DNA of 64,000 nt from a bacterium. Lineage in GTDB: Bacteria > Bacteroidota > Ignavibacteria > Kapaibacteriales > UBA7675. The position numbers were made by a program, and so were the translations under genes. Position 1 is the stretch's first letter. Each line of letters starts with the position of its first letter. Location of the stretch: NCBI GenBank assembly GCA_030430495.1, contig JAUIKM010000021.1, positions 30,892-94,891 on the forward strand, in the 5' to 3' direction. Of this stretch, positions 27,332-37,421 are shown piece by piece. The notes beneath the pieces are model-generated. The model saw only the letters and a list, made by a program, of their open reading frames with translations. It searched no databases and had not been told where the DNA came from.

Positions 27332-28864
27332 ATGGACCGCACCAAACAAATTAATGGGATATTCCCGGTGAAAAACACACTCATACAGGGGCTGACCTGC
27401 CTGCTGTCAACAAATGACCTGCAACCACTCATCGAGTACCTGTCGGAATTGACTGAGTCGGAGGTTGTTCAGATACGCATTCCCGGCAATAAGGTGGGCT
27501 GGTTTCCTCTCGCGGACATTCTCAAGGCTTCAGCGACCGAGACAGCTGAACTCCAATATGACTCCTTCAGCCGCGCCGTTGCCACCGGTGTTATGGCCTC
27601 CGGCAAACCGGTAGATGTACCTGACGTTTCAGTGCTGACAGATCGCTCGGAGAGTCTTGATCAAAACGCACTCAAGTCATTCGCATGTTACCCCCTGACA
27701 GCCCGGCAGGAAGTCGTTGGCGTGTTGTTTATTGCTTCACGCAACTATCGTTCAGCTTTGAGCGCTGAGCTTGTTCAAACTCTGGAGCAGGTGGCGCATG
27801 CACTGGCGGCGATAGTGCTGCGCGAACATTGGTACGAGGAGTTGTTAAATAAAGGCGTCGAAACCAACAAGAGTGTCCAGTACGGTGTAGTTACCGGAGA
27901 CGAATACATGCGGCACGTCTTGAGCATGTTGCCGCGATACGCCCAGACAAATGCCCCGGTATTGGTACTGGGAGAAACAGGGACCGGCAAAGAACGGATT
28001 GCCGCAGCGTTGCACTCGCTCAGCCGTCGCAACGACAAACCTTTTGTCAAGGTGCACTGCGGTGCGATCAGCGAGTCTCTGATCGAAAGTGAGTTGTTCG
28101 GCCACGAAAAAGGCGCTTTTACCGGCGCGGTGCGTACAACCGATGGATGCTTTGGGCTGGCCGACGGCGGCACAATTTTCCTCGATGAGATCAATACCGC
28201 ATCACCGGAAGTACAGGTAAAGCTGTTGCGTGTACTTGAGTCGGGCGAGATAACGCGCGTCGGCAGTTCCCGGTCGCGGACAACAAATGTCCGCATTGTT
28301 GTGGCCGGCAACCAGGATCTGCAGGAAATGGTGAATCGCGGTACTTTCCGCAAGGATTTGTACTACAGGCTCAAAGTACTGGAAATCTATCTGCCGCCAT
28401 TGCGCGAACGTCCGGGCGACATACCTTTGCTGGCGCGATACTTTCTGGACCACTACACCATGCTGCACGAAAAGCATATCAGCGGCTATAGCCGCGAAGC
28501 ACTGTGCTGTCTGCAGGAGCAGCACTGGGAAGGCAATATCCGCCAGCTTAAACACCTCGTTGAAGCACTCGTCATTCACGCGGATGCCAATACGATCATC
28601 GCCCGCGCACACGTTCAACGCATTTTGTCAAGCGGAAGAAAAAACGGCAGCAATGGACGCGCAATTGCTCACGTGCAACCATATGCGCTTTCTTTCAAAG
28701 ACTTTCGAACGAATCACCTCAACTCAGTGGAACGCGAGTTTTTGACTCATCATCTGACGTCGCACGAGTGGTCGGTCGCCGACACGGCACGCGCTCTGGA
28801 TATGGCGCGTTCAACCCTGATTCACAGACTCAAAGTGCTCGAAATCCATAAACCTGAAGTTTGA
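27332..28864 (+). CDS. Sigma-54-dependent transcriptional activator (GAF-AAA-Fis)
   Basis: A 510-residue enhancer-binding protein. Residues ~30-170 look like a GAF sensor (PVDVPDVSVLTD, YPLTARQEVVGVLFIA). The AAA+ domain has Walker A GETGTGKE near 212, the sigma-54 contact loop GAFTGA near 260 and Walker B GGTIFLDEI near 280, then RKDLYYRLKVLEIYLPPLRER. A Fis-type helix-turn-helix (SVADTARALDMARSTLIHRL) ends the protein. It hydrolyses ATP to open sigma-54 promoters. No receiver domain is present, so input is by ligand or protein. The Ser/Thr kinase gene follows after 30 bp, suggesting one pathway. No sigma-54 promoter was found nearby. Confidence 0.93.
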   Translation: MDRTKQINGIFPVKNTLIQGLTCLLSTNDLQPLIEYLSELTESEVVQIRIPGNKVGWFPLADILKASATETAELQYDSFSRAVATGVMASGKPVDVPDVSVLTDRSESLDQNALKSFACYPLTARQEVVGVLFIASRNYRSALSAELVQTLEQVAHALAAIVLREHWYEELLNKGVETNKSVQYGVVTGDEYMRHVLSMLPRYAQTNAPVLVLGETGTGKERIAAALHSLSRRNDKPFVKVHCGAISESLIESELFGHEKGAFTGAVRTTDGCFGLADGGTIFLDEINTASPEVQVKLLRVLESGEITRVGSSRSRTTNVRIVVAGNQDLQEMVNRGTFRKDLYYRLKVLEIYLPPLRERPGDIPLLARYFLDHYTMLHEKHISGYSREALCCLQEQHWEGNIRQLKHLVEALVIHADANTIIARAHVQRILSSGRKNGSNGRAIAHVQPYALSFKDFRTNHLNSVEREFLTHHLTSHEWSVADTARALDMARSTLIHRLKVLEIHKPEV

Positions 28865-28894
28865 ACCACTTAACTGTCATGGTTGGAGCCGGCT

Positions 28895-31800
28895 ATGAAA
28901 ACGATACAAGCCCGGACCGTCTGCGGTCGGTACAAGATTAAACAGCTGTTGGGCCAGGGAGGCATGGGGGTTGTCTACAAGGCGGAAGATACAGTTGAAA
29001 GGCGTTGCGTGGCACTTAAACAACTCAAGCCGAAAGTGACCCCGCATTCCATGCTGATGCAGTTGTTTGAATCACATAGAGCGGCAATAATGCAAGACGA
29101 GACATCGGGGCATCCTGCTGAGTCTTCCGACCTCGGCCGTGAGTTTTTGCACATGGCGGCGCTCTCACATCCCAACCTCATTGAAGTTTACAACTACGAA
29201 ACTGCGGCAGATGGAGCCGCCTACCTGGTGATGGAATTTCTGGAAGGGCGTTCACTGCGGCAGATATTGGATGCCGGCCGCGTACGGTGCGCCGCACAGG
29301 ACACAAACAGCCCTGCTGTCGACCAATTGCAATGGATAGACTTCGGAATCCAGATGTTGCGCGGTCTGGCATTTCTGCATAACAGGGGTTATGTCCACTG
29401 CGATCTTAAACCTGCCAATATTTTTGTTCTTGATGGCGACAGCCGCATCAAGATTCTGGATTATGGTCTGATGCAGGAACAATCAAGCGCAGCGGAACAC
29501 TCACTGGGTACACCTGTCTTCGCCGCCCCGGAGCAGTTGTGCCGGGGTATCGCAGATGCGCGGTCAGATTTATATTCGGTCGGCGTCGTACTGTTGGAAC
29601 TGTGCGGCGGCATAGATTCGCGGACAATTACAACTGAGCAAAGTATTGCCGGCATCGTGGAGCAGACAGCTGCCGACTACCAATCCACTCTGCCTGTTCG
29701 CTTACAACACTGGCTGTTGGGTCTGTTGCGCCGCAATCCCGACCGGCGTTGGCAATCCGCCGAAACGGCATTGGCGGCCCTGGTTGAATTGACAGGTCGT
29801 CGCGAACAATCGGAATCGCCCGCATCCACTCAGAGTTATATTCTGAGCGCCGGCTTGCTGGGGCGCGATGATGAGTTGCGCCGACTTAAACTCATGTTCG
29901 ACGAACTGCACAAATGCAATGGACGGGCGACACTGATTGCCGGAGCGAGCGGAATCGGTAAGTCGCGCCTGATTGACGAGTTTGGCAAATACGTGAAAAT
30001 CAACGGTGGCAAATTCGTCGTTGGTCACTATCACGAAAATGCAAATGATCGGTTCACTGCGCCACGCGAGATTCTGCGTGCCCTCCTGCCGATATCACCG
30101 TCGGGACTGATAGAACAACACAAAAACGAGTTGGCCTTTATCTATCCTGAGTTGGTAAGGGAATATAATCTCCAACCGCACGACATCTACGATGCCTCCG
30201 TCAATCCGGACCAGGTCTATCACTTGTTTGCAGCCTTTCTTGTCGAATTGTCCGAGGTCGTCAAACAGGCGGTGGTCCTCGTCTTTGAGGATCTGCATTT
30301 TCAGCCGGAATATCCCCTGTTTAACATACTCCGCGCGGTAAGCGGACGCATGCGAATTTTGGTAGTTGGTACTCTGCGTGACGATGAAGCAGATCCTCGG
30401 TTTCTTGAATCCTGGAATCACGATGCAATTCTGCTTCAACCTTTTCCGCTCAGCTTCCTGAAGTCCATGGCAGCCGATATCTTTTTCGGCGCAGCTCCGA
30501 GTGAACGACTGTTAAACGAACTTGAACAGATCACCAGCGGGAATCCTTTTTTCATCGAACAGTTTTTGCTGGAACTGGCGCGCAGGGGATTTATCCGCAA
30601 GCGCGACCTTAAGTGGGAATATCTTGAGCATGGTACGGCCGATATTCAAATGCCGGCAGTTGAAATGCTGCTGGAACGCAGGCTGAGGGGGTTGACCGCT
30701 GATGAGACCCGGTATATGGAGCTACTTTCAGCATGTACCGGAAATACACCTGCCAGATATCTGGCACGGCTTTTTGAAGAGCATGTATTTGCCGACTTAC
30801 ACAAGTCACTGTTGCACAAACACCTGATAAGCGCGAGTCAACAAGATCCCAGGCCCTATCACCACTATGTTAAACAGTACTTCTACAGCCGCGTCCAGGA
30901 TCCGAGAGAATTGCATCGCACTTTGGCGGAGCTGTTTGAGCAATTTGCATCGGAAGACATTGCTCTGATCGCTTTTCACTACGCGCGTAGCGGCCGGCGT
31001 GATAAACAATTACAGTATCTTGAGCCTGCCGCGGAATATGCCCGCACGAACAACAACTATCCGCTGGCTCTTGACTTCTATTCGCGCCTCATTGGACTGC
31101 TCCGACCACATTCCCGTATGACGCCGCAACTTGTCCGCGTACTGTTTAACAAAACAATGCTGTCGCAGGGTTTTGGGACCAGCGGCGAATCCGAAGCGGA
31201 CATTCGCCATCTCTTGTCACTTGCCGGGCCGGGCACCAACAGCATGTGTGTGGCAAGATTACATTTGGCGCTGGGGACAATACTGCGCCATCAATCAAGT
31301 CACAGAGCCGCTCTGGCGAGCCTTGAACAGGCGGAAGTTCACAGTCGGGCAGCTGGAGATCGGCTGCTCCTGGCGCAGTGTTATTATGCTGTTGGATCCG
31401 TTCTCGGCAACCTGGGTCGTCTGCCCGAAGCGCTTGACAAATGTGAACAGGCCGTCGATCTGTACGAGCAAATGCAGATGACGCCGCCGGGAAACATTCT
31501 CAGCTTCATGGGCGGTATCCACCAGTATACCGGCGATGCGGCTACATCACGAGAGTTTCAATTGAAGTGTCTGCGGATCAGTGAACGACAGGGCGACAAA
31601 AGCACCATGGCAGCGGCGCTGTACTATCTTGGTGAAATCTGCAGTATGAATCTGGAGTTCAGCAGATCACTGAAATACTATGAACGGGCGCTGGAGCTTT
31701 CAAGAATGCTTGGCAACCGCAAGGACAGCGCTCAAATTTTGCACGGTATCGGTCTGACACATTGTGCTGCCAACAGTTATCATCAGGCCCTGAAATACTT

Positions 31801-32680
31801 GTTGCAAAGCCTCGATGAGAGCAGAGCTATCCGCGACGATGATTTTGTTGCCATCACCCTCAGTCAACTGGCCAGGATTTACAGCACAATTGGCGAATAT
31901 GACAAAGCCCGTCAAATGATCGAAGAACAGGGAATGCTGGCCGGTGAAAGCAACGGCGCCTATATCGCGGTCATGAATTGTTTTGCACTGTCATTCTGGT
32001 ATGCCAAACAGGGCGAATTCAGCAAGGCCGAAGCCTGTCTGCTGGAAAACAAAGCGCGCGCGGCCGAGCTGGGCGAGCATATGCTGGTGAATGTTCTGTT
32101 TGATCTCGCCAAATTGTACTTTTCAATCCCGCGGCCCGAGCTTTCACTGGACTACAGCCGGCAGGCTTTGGCGCTGTACAAAAAACTGGGGCAGGTGCAC
32201 AACGTAGCGCAGCTTTCCCTGCTGATGGCGGAGACACTGTTGAAACTCGAGCGTTTTGACGAAGCACGCAGCTGTGTTAAACAGGGCCTTGACCAGGCTG
32301 AAACTCAGAATCAGACAGTTTTTCAGACTCAAGGTTTGATGCTGGAGGCTTTGCTGGACTACTACGGGTGTACAGAGGCTGAGGCGGAATATACGCTGCG
32401 TCTTCGTACGACGGAGACATTGGAAACCCTGGCTGACGAAACCACAGATGAGATAATTCGAACTGAACTGTACTACAAACTGTGGCAATTGCATGCCGCC
32501 GTTCAACCGCGCACAGCGGAACTGGAAGAGTCCACGGAGAAGTTTCGCGTTCTTGCGCTTAAGTGGGTACAGGCCCTCGCAAGCGGCGCTCCCAGTTTTG
32601 GACGGCACAGCAGAATCAAACTCCTGGTCGATTGTGCAGGCGGCGTCTCACACAGATCAACGGCGGCGGATGTGAATTGA
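28895..32680 (+). CDS. Giant Ser/Thr protein kinase with AAA ATPase and TPR region
   Basis: A 1261-residue protein from ATG 28895 (GGAG seven bases upstream). The kinase domain has GQGGMGVVYKAED near 20, VALKQL, the catalytic loop HCDLKPAN near 168 (HCD instead of HRD), DYG instead of DFG near 188, and APEQ. From ~325 an AAA/NACHT-like ATPase follows (GRDDEL; Walker A GASGIGKS near 350; VLVFEDLHF near 460). The last ~550 residues are TPR-like helices (ALASLEQAEVHSRAAGD, DKCEQAVDLYEQ). There are no membrane helices. This build is known from multi-domain signalling kinases that sit with regulators; here it follows a sigma-54 activator. Substrate unknown. Confidence 0.92.
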   Translation: MKTIQARTVCGRYKIKQLLGQGGMGVVYKAEDTVERRCVALKQLKPKVTPHSMLMQLFESHRAAIMQDETSGHPAESSDLGREFLHMAALSHPNLIEVYNYETAADGAAYLVMEFLEGRSLRQILDAGRVRCAAQDTNSPAVDQLQWIDFGIQMLRGLAFLHNRGYVHCDLKPANIFVLDGDSRIKILDYGLMQEQSSAAEHSLGTPVFAAPEQLCRGIADARSDLYSVGVVLLELCGGIDSRTITTEQSIAGIVEQTAADYQSTLPVRLQHWLLGLLRRNPDRRWQSAETALAALVELTGRREQSESPASTQSYILSAGLLGRDDELRRLKLMFDELHKCNGRATLIAGASGIGKSRLIDEFGKYVKINGGKFVVGHYHENANDRFTAPREILRALLPISPSGLIEQHKNELAFIYPELVREYNLQPHDIYDASVNPDQVYHLFAAFLVELSEVVKQAVVLVFEDLHFQPEYPLFNILRAVSGRMRILVVGTLRDDEADPRFLESWNHDAILLQPFPLSFLKSMAADIFFGAAPSERLLNELEQITSGNPFFIEQFLLELARRGFIRKRDLKWEYLEHGTADIQMPAVEMLLERRLRGLTADETRYMELLSACTGNTPARYLARLFEEHVFADLHKSLLHKHLISASQQDPRPYHHYVKQYFYSRVQDPRELHRTLAELFEQFASEDIALIAFHYARSGRRDKQLQYLEPAAEYARTNNNYPLALDFYSRLIGLLRPHSRMTPQLVRVLFNKTMLSQGFGTSGESEADIRHLLSLAGPGTNSMCVARLHLALGTILRHQSSHRAALASLEQAEVHSRAAGDRLLLAQCYYAVGSVLGNLGRLPEALDKCEQAVDLYEQMQMTPPGNILSFMGGIHQYTGDAATSREFQLKCLRISERQGDKSTMAAALYYLGEICSMNLEFSRSLKYYERALELSRMLGNRKDSAQILHGIGLTHCAANSYHQALKYLLQSLDESRAIRDDDFVAITLSQLARIYSTIGEYDKARQMIEEQGMLAGESNGAYIAVMNCFALSFWYAKQGEFSKAEACLLENKARAAELGEHMLVNVLFDLAKLYFSIPRPELSLDYSRQALALYKKLGQVHNVAQLSLLMAETLLKLERFDEARSCVKQGLDQAETQNQTVFQTQGLMLEALLDYYGCTEAEAEYTLRLRTTETLETLADETTDEIIRTELYYKLWQLHAAVQPRTAELEESTEKFRVLALKWVQALASGAPSFGRHSRIKLLVDCAGGVSHRSTAADVN

Positions 32681-32730
32681 CGAATGCATGTGCCGCTGAT
32701 CGGACAGGCTGTTAAACACCTGTGGAGGCA

Positions 32731-33192
32731 TCACTTTTGCGCTGTTCTCTCTTCAACCGCTTTTCTGATGTCATCCAAATCCTGGACCAGCGCTTTCTGC
32801 GTTGCGCCGCGGAACATCCAACCCATCAGGAGCGACATGATTTTTGCGACCATGGTCTGCGGTTTGCCGACAAATCGCATTTTGATGCTGGTGGTCCCGC
32901 CCTGTTCAGCCAGGCTTATGCGCGTTGTGTAGACGGCCCCGTGGCTCTCCGCCCGCGTATCGTAAAAGCTGTTTTCCTCTGCGGCGGTAATCCACATTAC
33001 TTCAGTGGCCGTTTTGCCGAAGAGCGTGCGCGTTTCGCGCCATTTCAGACCAACGAGACCCGTAGCCGGTTTTTCCAGAATTTCGATCTTCTCAATCCCG
33101 CTGATTGTATCGGCGGCATTTTCAATGTCGGTTATGACATTCCAGACAGCTGCTCTCGGAGCGTTGATTGCCGTTTGCACTTCAAGGTTCAT
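32731..33192 (-). CDS. SRPBCC-family (START-like) protein
   Basis: A 153-residue protein from ATG 33192 with AAGGAA upstream. The start NLEVQTAINAPRAAVWNVITDIENAAD and later GLVGLKWRETRTLFGKT fit the hydrophobic-pocket SRPBCC fold (polyketide cyclase/dehydrase group), which binds lipids or small aromatic ligands. The earlier in-frame ATG at 33330 is not favoured. It converges on the kinase gene. No catalytic role can be assigned. Confidence 0.8.
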   Translation of the reverse strand: MNLEVQTAINAPRAAVWNVITDIENAADTISGIEKIEILEKPATGLVGLKWRETRTLFGKTATEVMWITAAEENSFYDTRAESHGAVYTTRISLAEQGGTTSIKMRFVGKPQTMVAKIMSLLMGWMFRGATQKALVQDLDDIRKAVEERTAQK

Positions 33193-33304
33193 TGCAGGGG
33201 TTTCCTTTGGTTGTGGACCTGACAATACGAATCGCCTAATATCTGTCTTTTTTTCGCAAAGACCGAAATTACACTCCTGATCATCCAACACCGGCGACAC
33301 TGAA

Positions 33305-33742
33305 ATGAAAACACTCCGGATATTATTCACGGCCGTTTGTTGTCTGACGATCTGCGGCGAACAGCCGGATCTGGTTGCGGTCGTGGCGGACTCCAGCGAT
33401 ACAACCGCCGGCCCGACTGCGCCGGATTCAAGCGGCTATATCAAAGGTCGCTACATTCCGGCCAACCTGGATGAATGTTTTGTCCAACTCGACACACTTC
33501 TGTCGGTCAAAGACATTGATTCAATCCGGGCATTGGGCTCTGAGCTCGAAACCATTGTTTATCATCATGGTCTGGGTCTGTGGCTGCGCAACAACTGGTG
33601 CCTTTGGGCGGGGTCGCGTCTTGTCATCTGGTTCCAGCGCCGTGGGATAATACACCCGGATAGTATGTCGGCATACATTTTGGAGCAGTATTGGCGTCAC
33701 CTGAACAAAGTGGACGTCGAATATCCCCGCAAACCGGATTGA
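33305..33742 (+). CDS. Exported DUF6794-like protein
   Basis: A 145-residue protein with a signal-like start (LRILFTAVCCLTICG; the cysteine could be lipidated). The core YIPANLDECFVQLDTLLSVKDIDSI, HHGLGLWLRNNW and HPDSMSAYILEQYWRHLN matches the uncharacterised DUF6794 family. It is divergent from the SRPBCC gene. Function unknown. Confidence 0.8.
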   Translation: MKTLRILFTAVCCLTICGEQPDLVAVVADSSDTTAGPTAPDSSGYIKGRYIPANLDECFVQLDTLLSVKDIDSIRALGSELETIVYHHGLGLWLRNNWCLWAGSRLVIWFQRRGIIHPDSMSAYILEQYWRHLNKVDVEYPRKPD

Positions 33743-33900
33743 ATCTCGTCGCATGTGTGCGTGGGACGAAGCGCTTGTAATCCTGCTCAATATCTTTGCC
33801 GTCTCAAACGTTCACACGCCCATCCGTCCGGCTGCTTCGACGCAGGGCGGCTCTCACAAGCGCGTATATTCAGACCCGTCATTGCAGATCTACAAGTCGC

Positions 33901-35325
33901 ATGTCCCTGTTGCAACGTTATAAGAACCGATTATCCCGTTCCGCTGCTGTGCAGGTCCCTTCCGAATACAGGGCTGAATTTCGCAGTGAAGTGGCTCAGA
34001 TCAACTTTGACCGGTCGCGCATATTGGCGATCGTTTTGCTGCTGATTCACATTCCCCTGTTGTATCGCGACTACTGGATCACCAGAGCGGCGGGTCTGTT
34101 CGAAGAAAATGTGGCTTACGAACACCTGTTCTACGCTCACCTGGCCGTGTTTGTGTTCTGCAGCATCTATCTCGTCGCTGGTTTTCTCCTCGGTCGCGAT
34201 AGAACCCGCAGTGCGCACAAAGGACCGATGTCCTTGACCTTTGTGGTCGTAATACTGCTCTGGGCGGTAGTGCTGGCCGGTTTTATCGCCAATCGGTTTC
34301 ACGGCCAGATTACCGAGTACATCATCGCGATGCTGGGTGTCGTCGCGACGTTCTACATGCCGCCGCGTATCTCGACTGCCGTGATTGTCATCAGCCAGGC
34401 GTCGTTTGTGACGATACTTGCGCTCACAACGGCAAACCCCAATTCTGGCGGCCATATCACCAATACCATGGCGCTGGCCATTATTTCCTGGGCTCTCAGC
34501 ACGGTTATTTTCAATGGCTTCAAACGCAGTTTCATCAACCGCAAAATCATCGAAGAACAAAAAGCCAACCTGGAGACTTCACACCGTCAACTTGAGCGGA
34601 GCAACGGTGAATTGCAAAAACTGAATCAGGAAAAGAATGTTCTGATGGGTATTGTAGCCCACGATCTCAAGAATCCGCTCGGCTCAATTCTGCTCTCGCT
34701 CGGCAACGTCCAGCACTATGGCGAACGAATGCCGAAGGCGGACCTGATGAAACACTATAGCGCCATTGAAAACTCGACCAGCCGAATGCTCAGCCTCATC
34801 AACGATTTGCTGGATGAAAATGCCATCGAAAGCGGCACCTACCCCATCAATCCCGAGGACTTCTCCGTATCGGCGTTTTTGCCGCAGATCGCGGCGCAGT
34901 TCGAGGACAAATCGCGCCGCAAGAACATTTCGATGCACATGCATTTGCCGGAGCCTGATATCAGGCTGCATACGGACCCGCGCCGCCTTGAGCAGGTCCT
35001 GGTCAATCTGATCTCCAACGCCCTCAAGTTTTCAGAGTCGGACAAACGCGTGGATGTATCGGCCGAACTGAAAGAGGGCTTTGTGGAATTCAGGATTGCC
35101 GATCAGGGGCCGGGTATCAGCGCCGAGGATCAGCAAAAATTGTTCAGACGTTTTGCGCGCCTCGCCGCCAGACCAACGGGCGGTGAGAATTCCACCGGCC
35201 TGGGTTTGTCCATCGTTAAAAAAATCGTCGAAGCGCTGGATGGCGATATTACTTGCAACAGCTCTGTCGGCGTCGGCACCTGTTTTACCGTTCGCCTCAA
35301 ACCCGCTCCCGCGCGCACGTCCTGA
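33901..35325 (+). CDS. Membrane sensor histidine kinase
   Basis: A 474-residue protein from ATG 33901; a frame start at 33796 is not supported. About six membrane helices (residues ~40-210) with short loops form the sensor part. A coiled-coil linker (ANLETSHRQLERSNGELQKLNQ) leads to the phosphorylated His in AHDLKNPLGS near 252, then the N box NLISNALKFS, G1 DQGPGIS and G2 GLGLSIV. It passes phosphate to a response regulator, but none lies next to it. Signal unknown. Confidence 0.9.
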   Translation: MSLLQRYKNRLSRSAAVQVPSEYRAEFRSEVAQINFDRSRILAIVLLLIHIPLLYRDYWITRAAGLFEENVAYEHLFYAHLAVFVFCSIYLVAGFLLGRDRTRSAHKGPMSLTFVVVILLWAVVLAGFIANRFHGQITEYIIAMLGVVATFYMPPRISTAVIVISQASFVTILALTTANPNSGGHITNTMALAIISWALSTVIFNGFKRSFINRKIIEEQKANLETSHRQLERSNGELQKLNQEKNVLMGIVAHDLKNPLGSILLSLGNVQHYGERMPKADLMKHYSAIENSTSRMLSLINDLLDENAIESGTYPINPEDFSVSAFLPQIAAQFEDKSRRKNISMHMHLPEPDIRLHTDPRRLEQVLVNLISNALKFSESDKRVDVSAELKEGFVEFRIADQGPGISAEDQQKLFRRFARLAARPTGGENSTGLGLSIVKKIVEALDGDITCNSSVGVGTCFTVRLKPAPARTS

Positions 35326-35833
35326 GTTCATCCGATTAAACAGCGCTTACCAGACGCCTCGCCCCGCTCGCTCTGCTTCGTGGCTTGCTTTTTCCTCTTG
35401 TTTGTCAGCGTGTTTACAGATGTAATTCTCCGCAGAATTACTACAGCCGCACGCCCCGTTGCCGGTCGCGGCGGCGCTGAATTTAACAGTCTGCGCACCT
35501 TGTGACAAGGTCGATAAAACGGCTTGAAAAACGGAGCCGGGCACAGCGCGCCGCATGCTCAACCTTCACCATAAGCATATGCAGCAGAACAAGATACAGC
35601 TGTTAACATGCTGAAACTTTCCCTGGGGCAAACCGCTCGGAAGGCTAAAAACGGGCCTTTTGTTGTTTCTGCACCGCTGGACTTGCCTTTAAGTTGCGAC
35701 AGCAATTCGGCTGAAGCGACGAGCGCGATTCCGGGACCATACGGTACTGTCATTCTTTCCGCTTCAACCACAAGACACCTGCTCCCCGGAGCAGCATTTC
35801 CATCATGGAATCTTTCATCAATCAGGAGGTATC
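35326..35833. other. Gene-less stretch with a dispersed-repeat copy
   Basis: Holds copy A of the dispersed repeat at 35355-35406. No gene is supported. AGGAGG at 35824-35829 is the ribosome site of the next gene. Confidence 0.55.
35355..35406 (+). repeat. Dispersed ~50-bp repeat, copy A
   Basis: Begins CGCCTCGCCCCGCTCGCT and ends CTTGTTTGTC, 29 bp after the stop of the histidine kinase. Related copies: 37422-37475 (minus), 40602-40648 and 49968-50008. The shared core is CTTCGCCCCGC...GTGGCTTGCTTTTT. Confidence 0.8.
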
Positions 35834-37252
35834 ATGCCGAGTAAAGGTGTTGAATCCTACACGTATCTTACCAACACGGCTTTTCGGATGGACTTTTCCG
35901 TTCCAAAAAATGAACGGAGCGAGACCGAACAAAACAGCATGATTAAAACCAACCAGCAGGTTGATTCTGGCAATATCAGCGGTGCGTTCAACTACACCGG
36001 TCCCTACACCTGGGAAGCTCTGGTTAACGGCGCCAAAGTGGCGTCCAAGACCAATCAGATAAGTTCTCTTACCGGCAATCTGGAGGGCGGCGACATGACC
36101 GATATGATGAACATGCCATCGATCATAGGCACAACCGGGTCGCAGTCGTATGCCGTCAGCTACGGTTTCTACGATGCCGGCCCCGGCGTTGGCGGTTTAA
36201 CCAACCAGGACCAGTGTTATGCCTATCTGACTGACTGTTATGAATCCTGGATGGACGGCCTCGTCCGCGCTTTCCCGGCCGCCGCCGCCAAACCGTTTCA
36301 TCAGTTCTTTCTGCCGGGCGTTCACGATGCGGGCATGAATACCATGAATTCCGCCAACGCCATCCTGGATTCCACTTCGGCGGTGGCCGTCAAAGCGGCG
36401 TTGATAGTCATGTTTCCCGTGGTGGGGACGTTTGCCGCGTTTAATGCGGCGACTGCCATTCGCAATCTGGCGATCACACAAAAAGACAGCTTTACCGCAA
36501 TGTTAAACCTCGGTATCCGCTACTTCGATTTTCGTCCGGGTTATCTCTACTCCGCTTTTCGCGGCGACAACGACAATACGCTGTACCACCAGCACAACCT
36601 GATTCCGGGCGCTCAGTATGAGGACTTCCTTTATGAGCTATTGCTCTGGTTGAAAAATCATCCGAGCGAGATTGTCGTACTCGATCTGAATACCCAGGGT
36701 TTTGCCGAGGACGACATGAAACCCTCGCAGACGGATCTTAACGGCGCGATGCATGCGGCGTTTACATCAGCCGGAATCAGCGATTCCGATCTTGTTCCTG
36801 GAGGTCTTGGCGATGTCTCGCAAACATATCAGCAACTGCTCGACAGTAAAAAACGGCTGATCGTGCTCGACCAGATTTACGGCGGCGTTACCAAGTACGA
36901 TTCCTATCAGGACGGCGCTTACGGCACGCTGACGCCCGGCCCGATTCTCGGTGCACTAGGCGCCATGAACCGCACCGATCAGGCAAAGTATAACTTTACC
37001 GTGCTGCAGATCCAGGGGACGGCGACAAATGTCGACGGCGTAATTGCGCCCGCCGTTGTATCGCAGAGCAATACCTCATCGCCGCTGATGTCCACGAAGG
37101 CGGACTTCGACAACCAGACGCTGCCATGGCTGCTGGCCAATGTCAACAACAATCTGTCGAACGACTACCTGACCGTTGTGTTAAATGACTTTGGCGACAA
37201 CGCCACCGTCAGCTTCAGTATTTCCGTTACCAAACAGCGAATGAGTCTCTGA
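35834..37252 (+). CDS. PI-PLC X-domain-like phosphodiesterase
   Basis: A 472-residue protein with AGGAGG five bases before the ATG. Residues ~1-140 form an unrecognised beta-rich domain (IVGTTGSQSYAV-like strands, no signal peptide). From ~150 the phosphatidylinositol-specific phospholipase C fold appears: GVHDAGMNT near 163 with the first catalytic His, LNLGIRYFDFRPG, YHQHNL near 253 with the second His, and EIVVLDLNTQGF near 280. Such enzymes cleave phosphodiesters in lipids. The lack of a leader means either a cytoplasmic role or export by another route. C-terminal strands close the fold (VSFSISVTKQ). Confidence 0.8.
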   Translation: MPSKGVESYTYLTNTAFRMDFSVPKNERSETEQNSMIKTNQQVDSGNISGAFNYTGPYTWEALVNGAKVASKTNQISSLTGNLEGGDMTDMMNMPSIIGTTGSQSYAVSYGFYDAGPGVGGLTNQDQCYAYLTDCYESWMDGLVRAFPAAAAKPFHQFFLPGVHDAGMNTMNSANAILDSTSAVAVKAALIVMFPVVGTFAAFNAATAIRNLAITQKDSFTAMLNLGIRYFDFRPGYLYSAFRGDNDNTLYHQHNLIPGAQYEDFLYELLLWLKNHPSEIVVLDLNTQGFAEDDMKPSQTDLNGAMHAAFTSAGISDSDLVPGGLGDVSQTYQQLLDSKKRLIVLDQIYGGVTKYDSYQDGAYGTLTPGPILGALGAMNRTDQAKYNFTVLQIQGTATNVDGVIAPAVVSQSNTSSPLMSTKADFDNQTLPWLLANVNNNLSNDYLTVVLNDFGDNATVSFSISVTKQRMSL

Positions 37253-37326
37253 ATCGTCGACGGTGGTAGTCGACTGAACGGGCGCCGCAGTGCGACGCCT
37301 GACGTCAGTCATTAAACGGACGAGCC

Positions 37327-37372
37327 GAGCGTCGGAAAGCGTTGTTTTAAGCGTCGTGTTGTTCCGACGCTC
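37327..37372. repeat. 11-bp perfect inverted repeat
   Basis: Arms GAGCGTCGGAA (37327-37337) and TTCCGACGCTC (37362-37372) with a 24-nt loop, 75 bp after the PI-PLC-like gene and downstream of the convergent gene at 37575. It could be a terminator stem or a protein site. Confidence 0.6.
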
Positions 37373-37421
37373 CGTTGTGTTTAAGACGAGATCCCACCGG
37401 CTGACCGCCGTTACAACAGTG

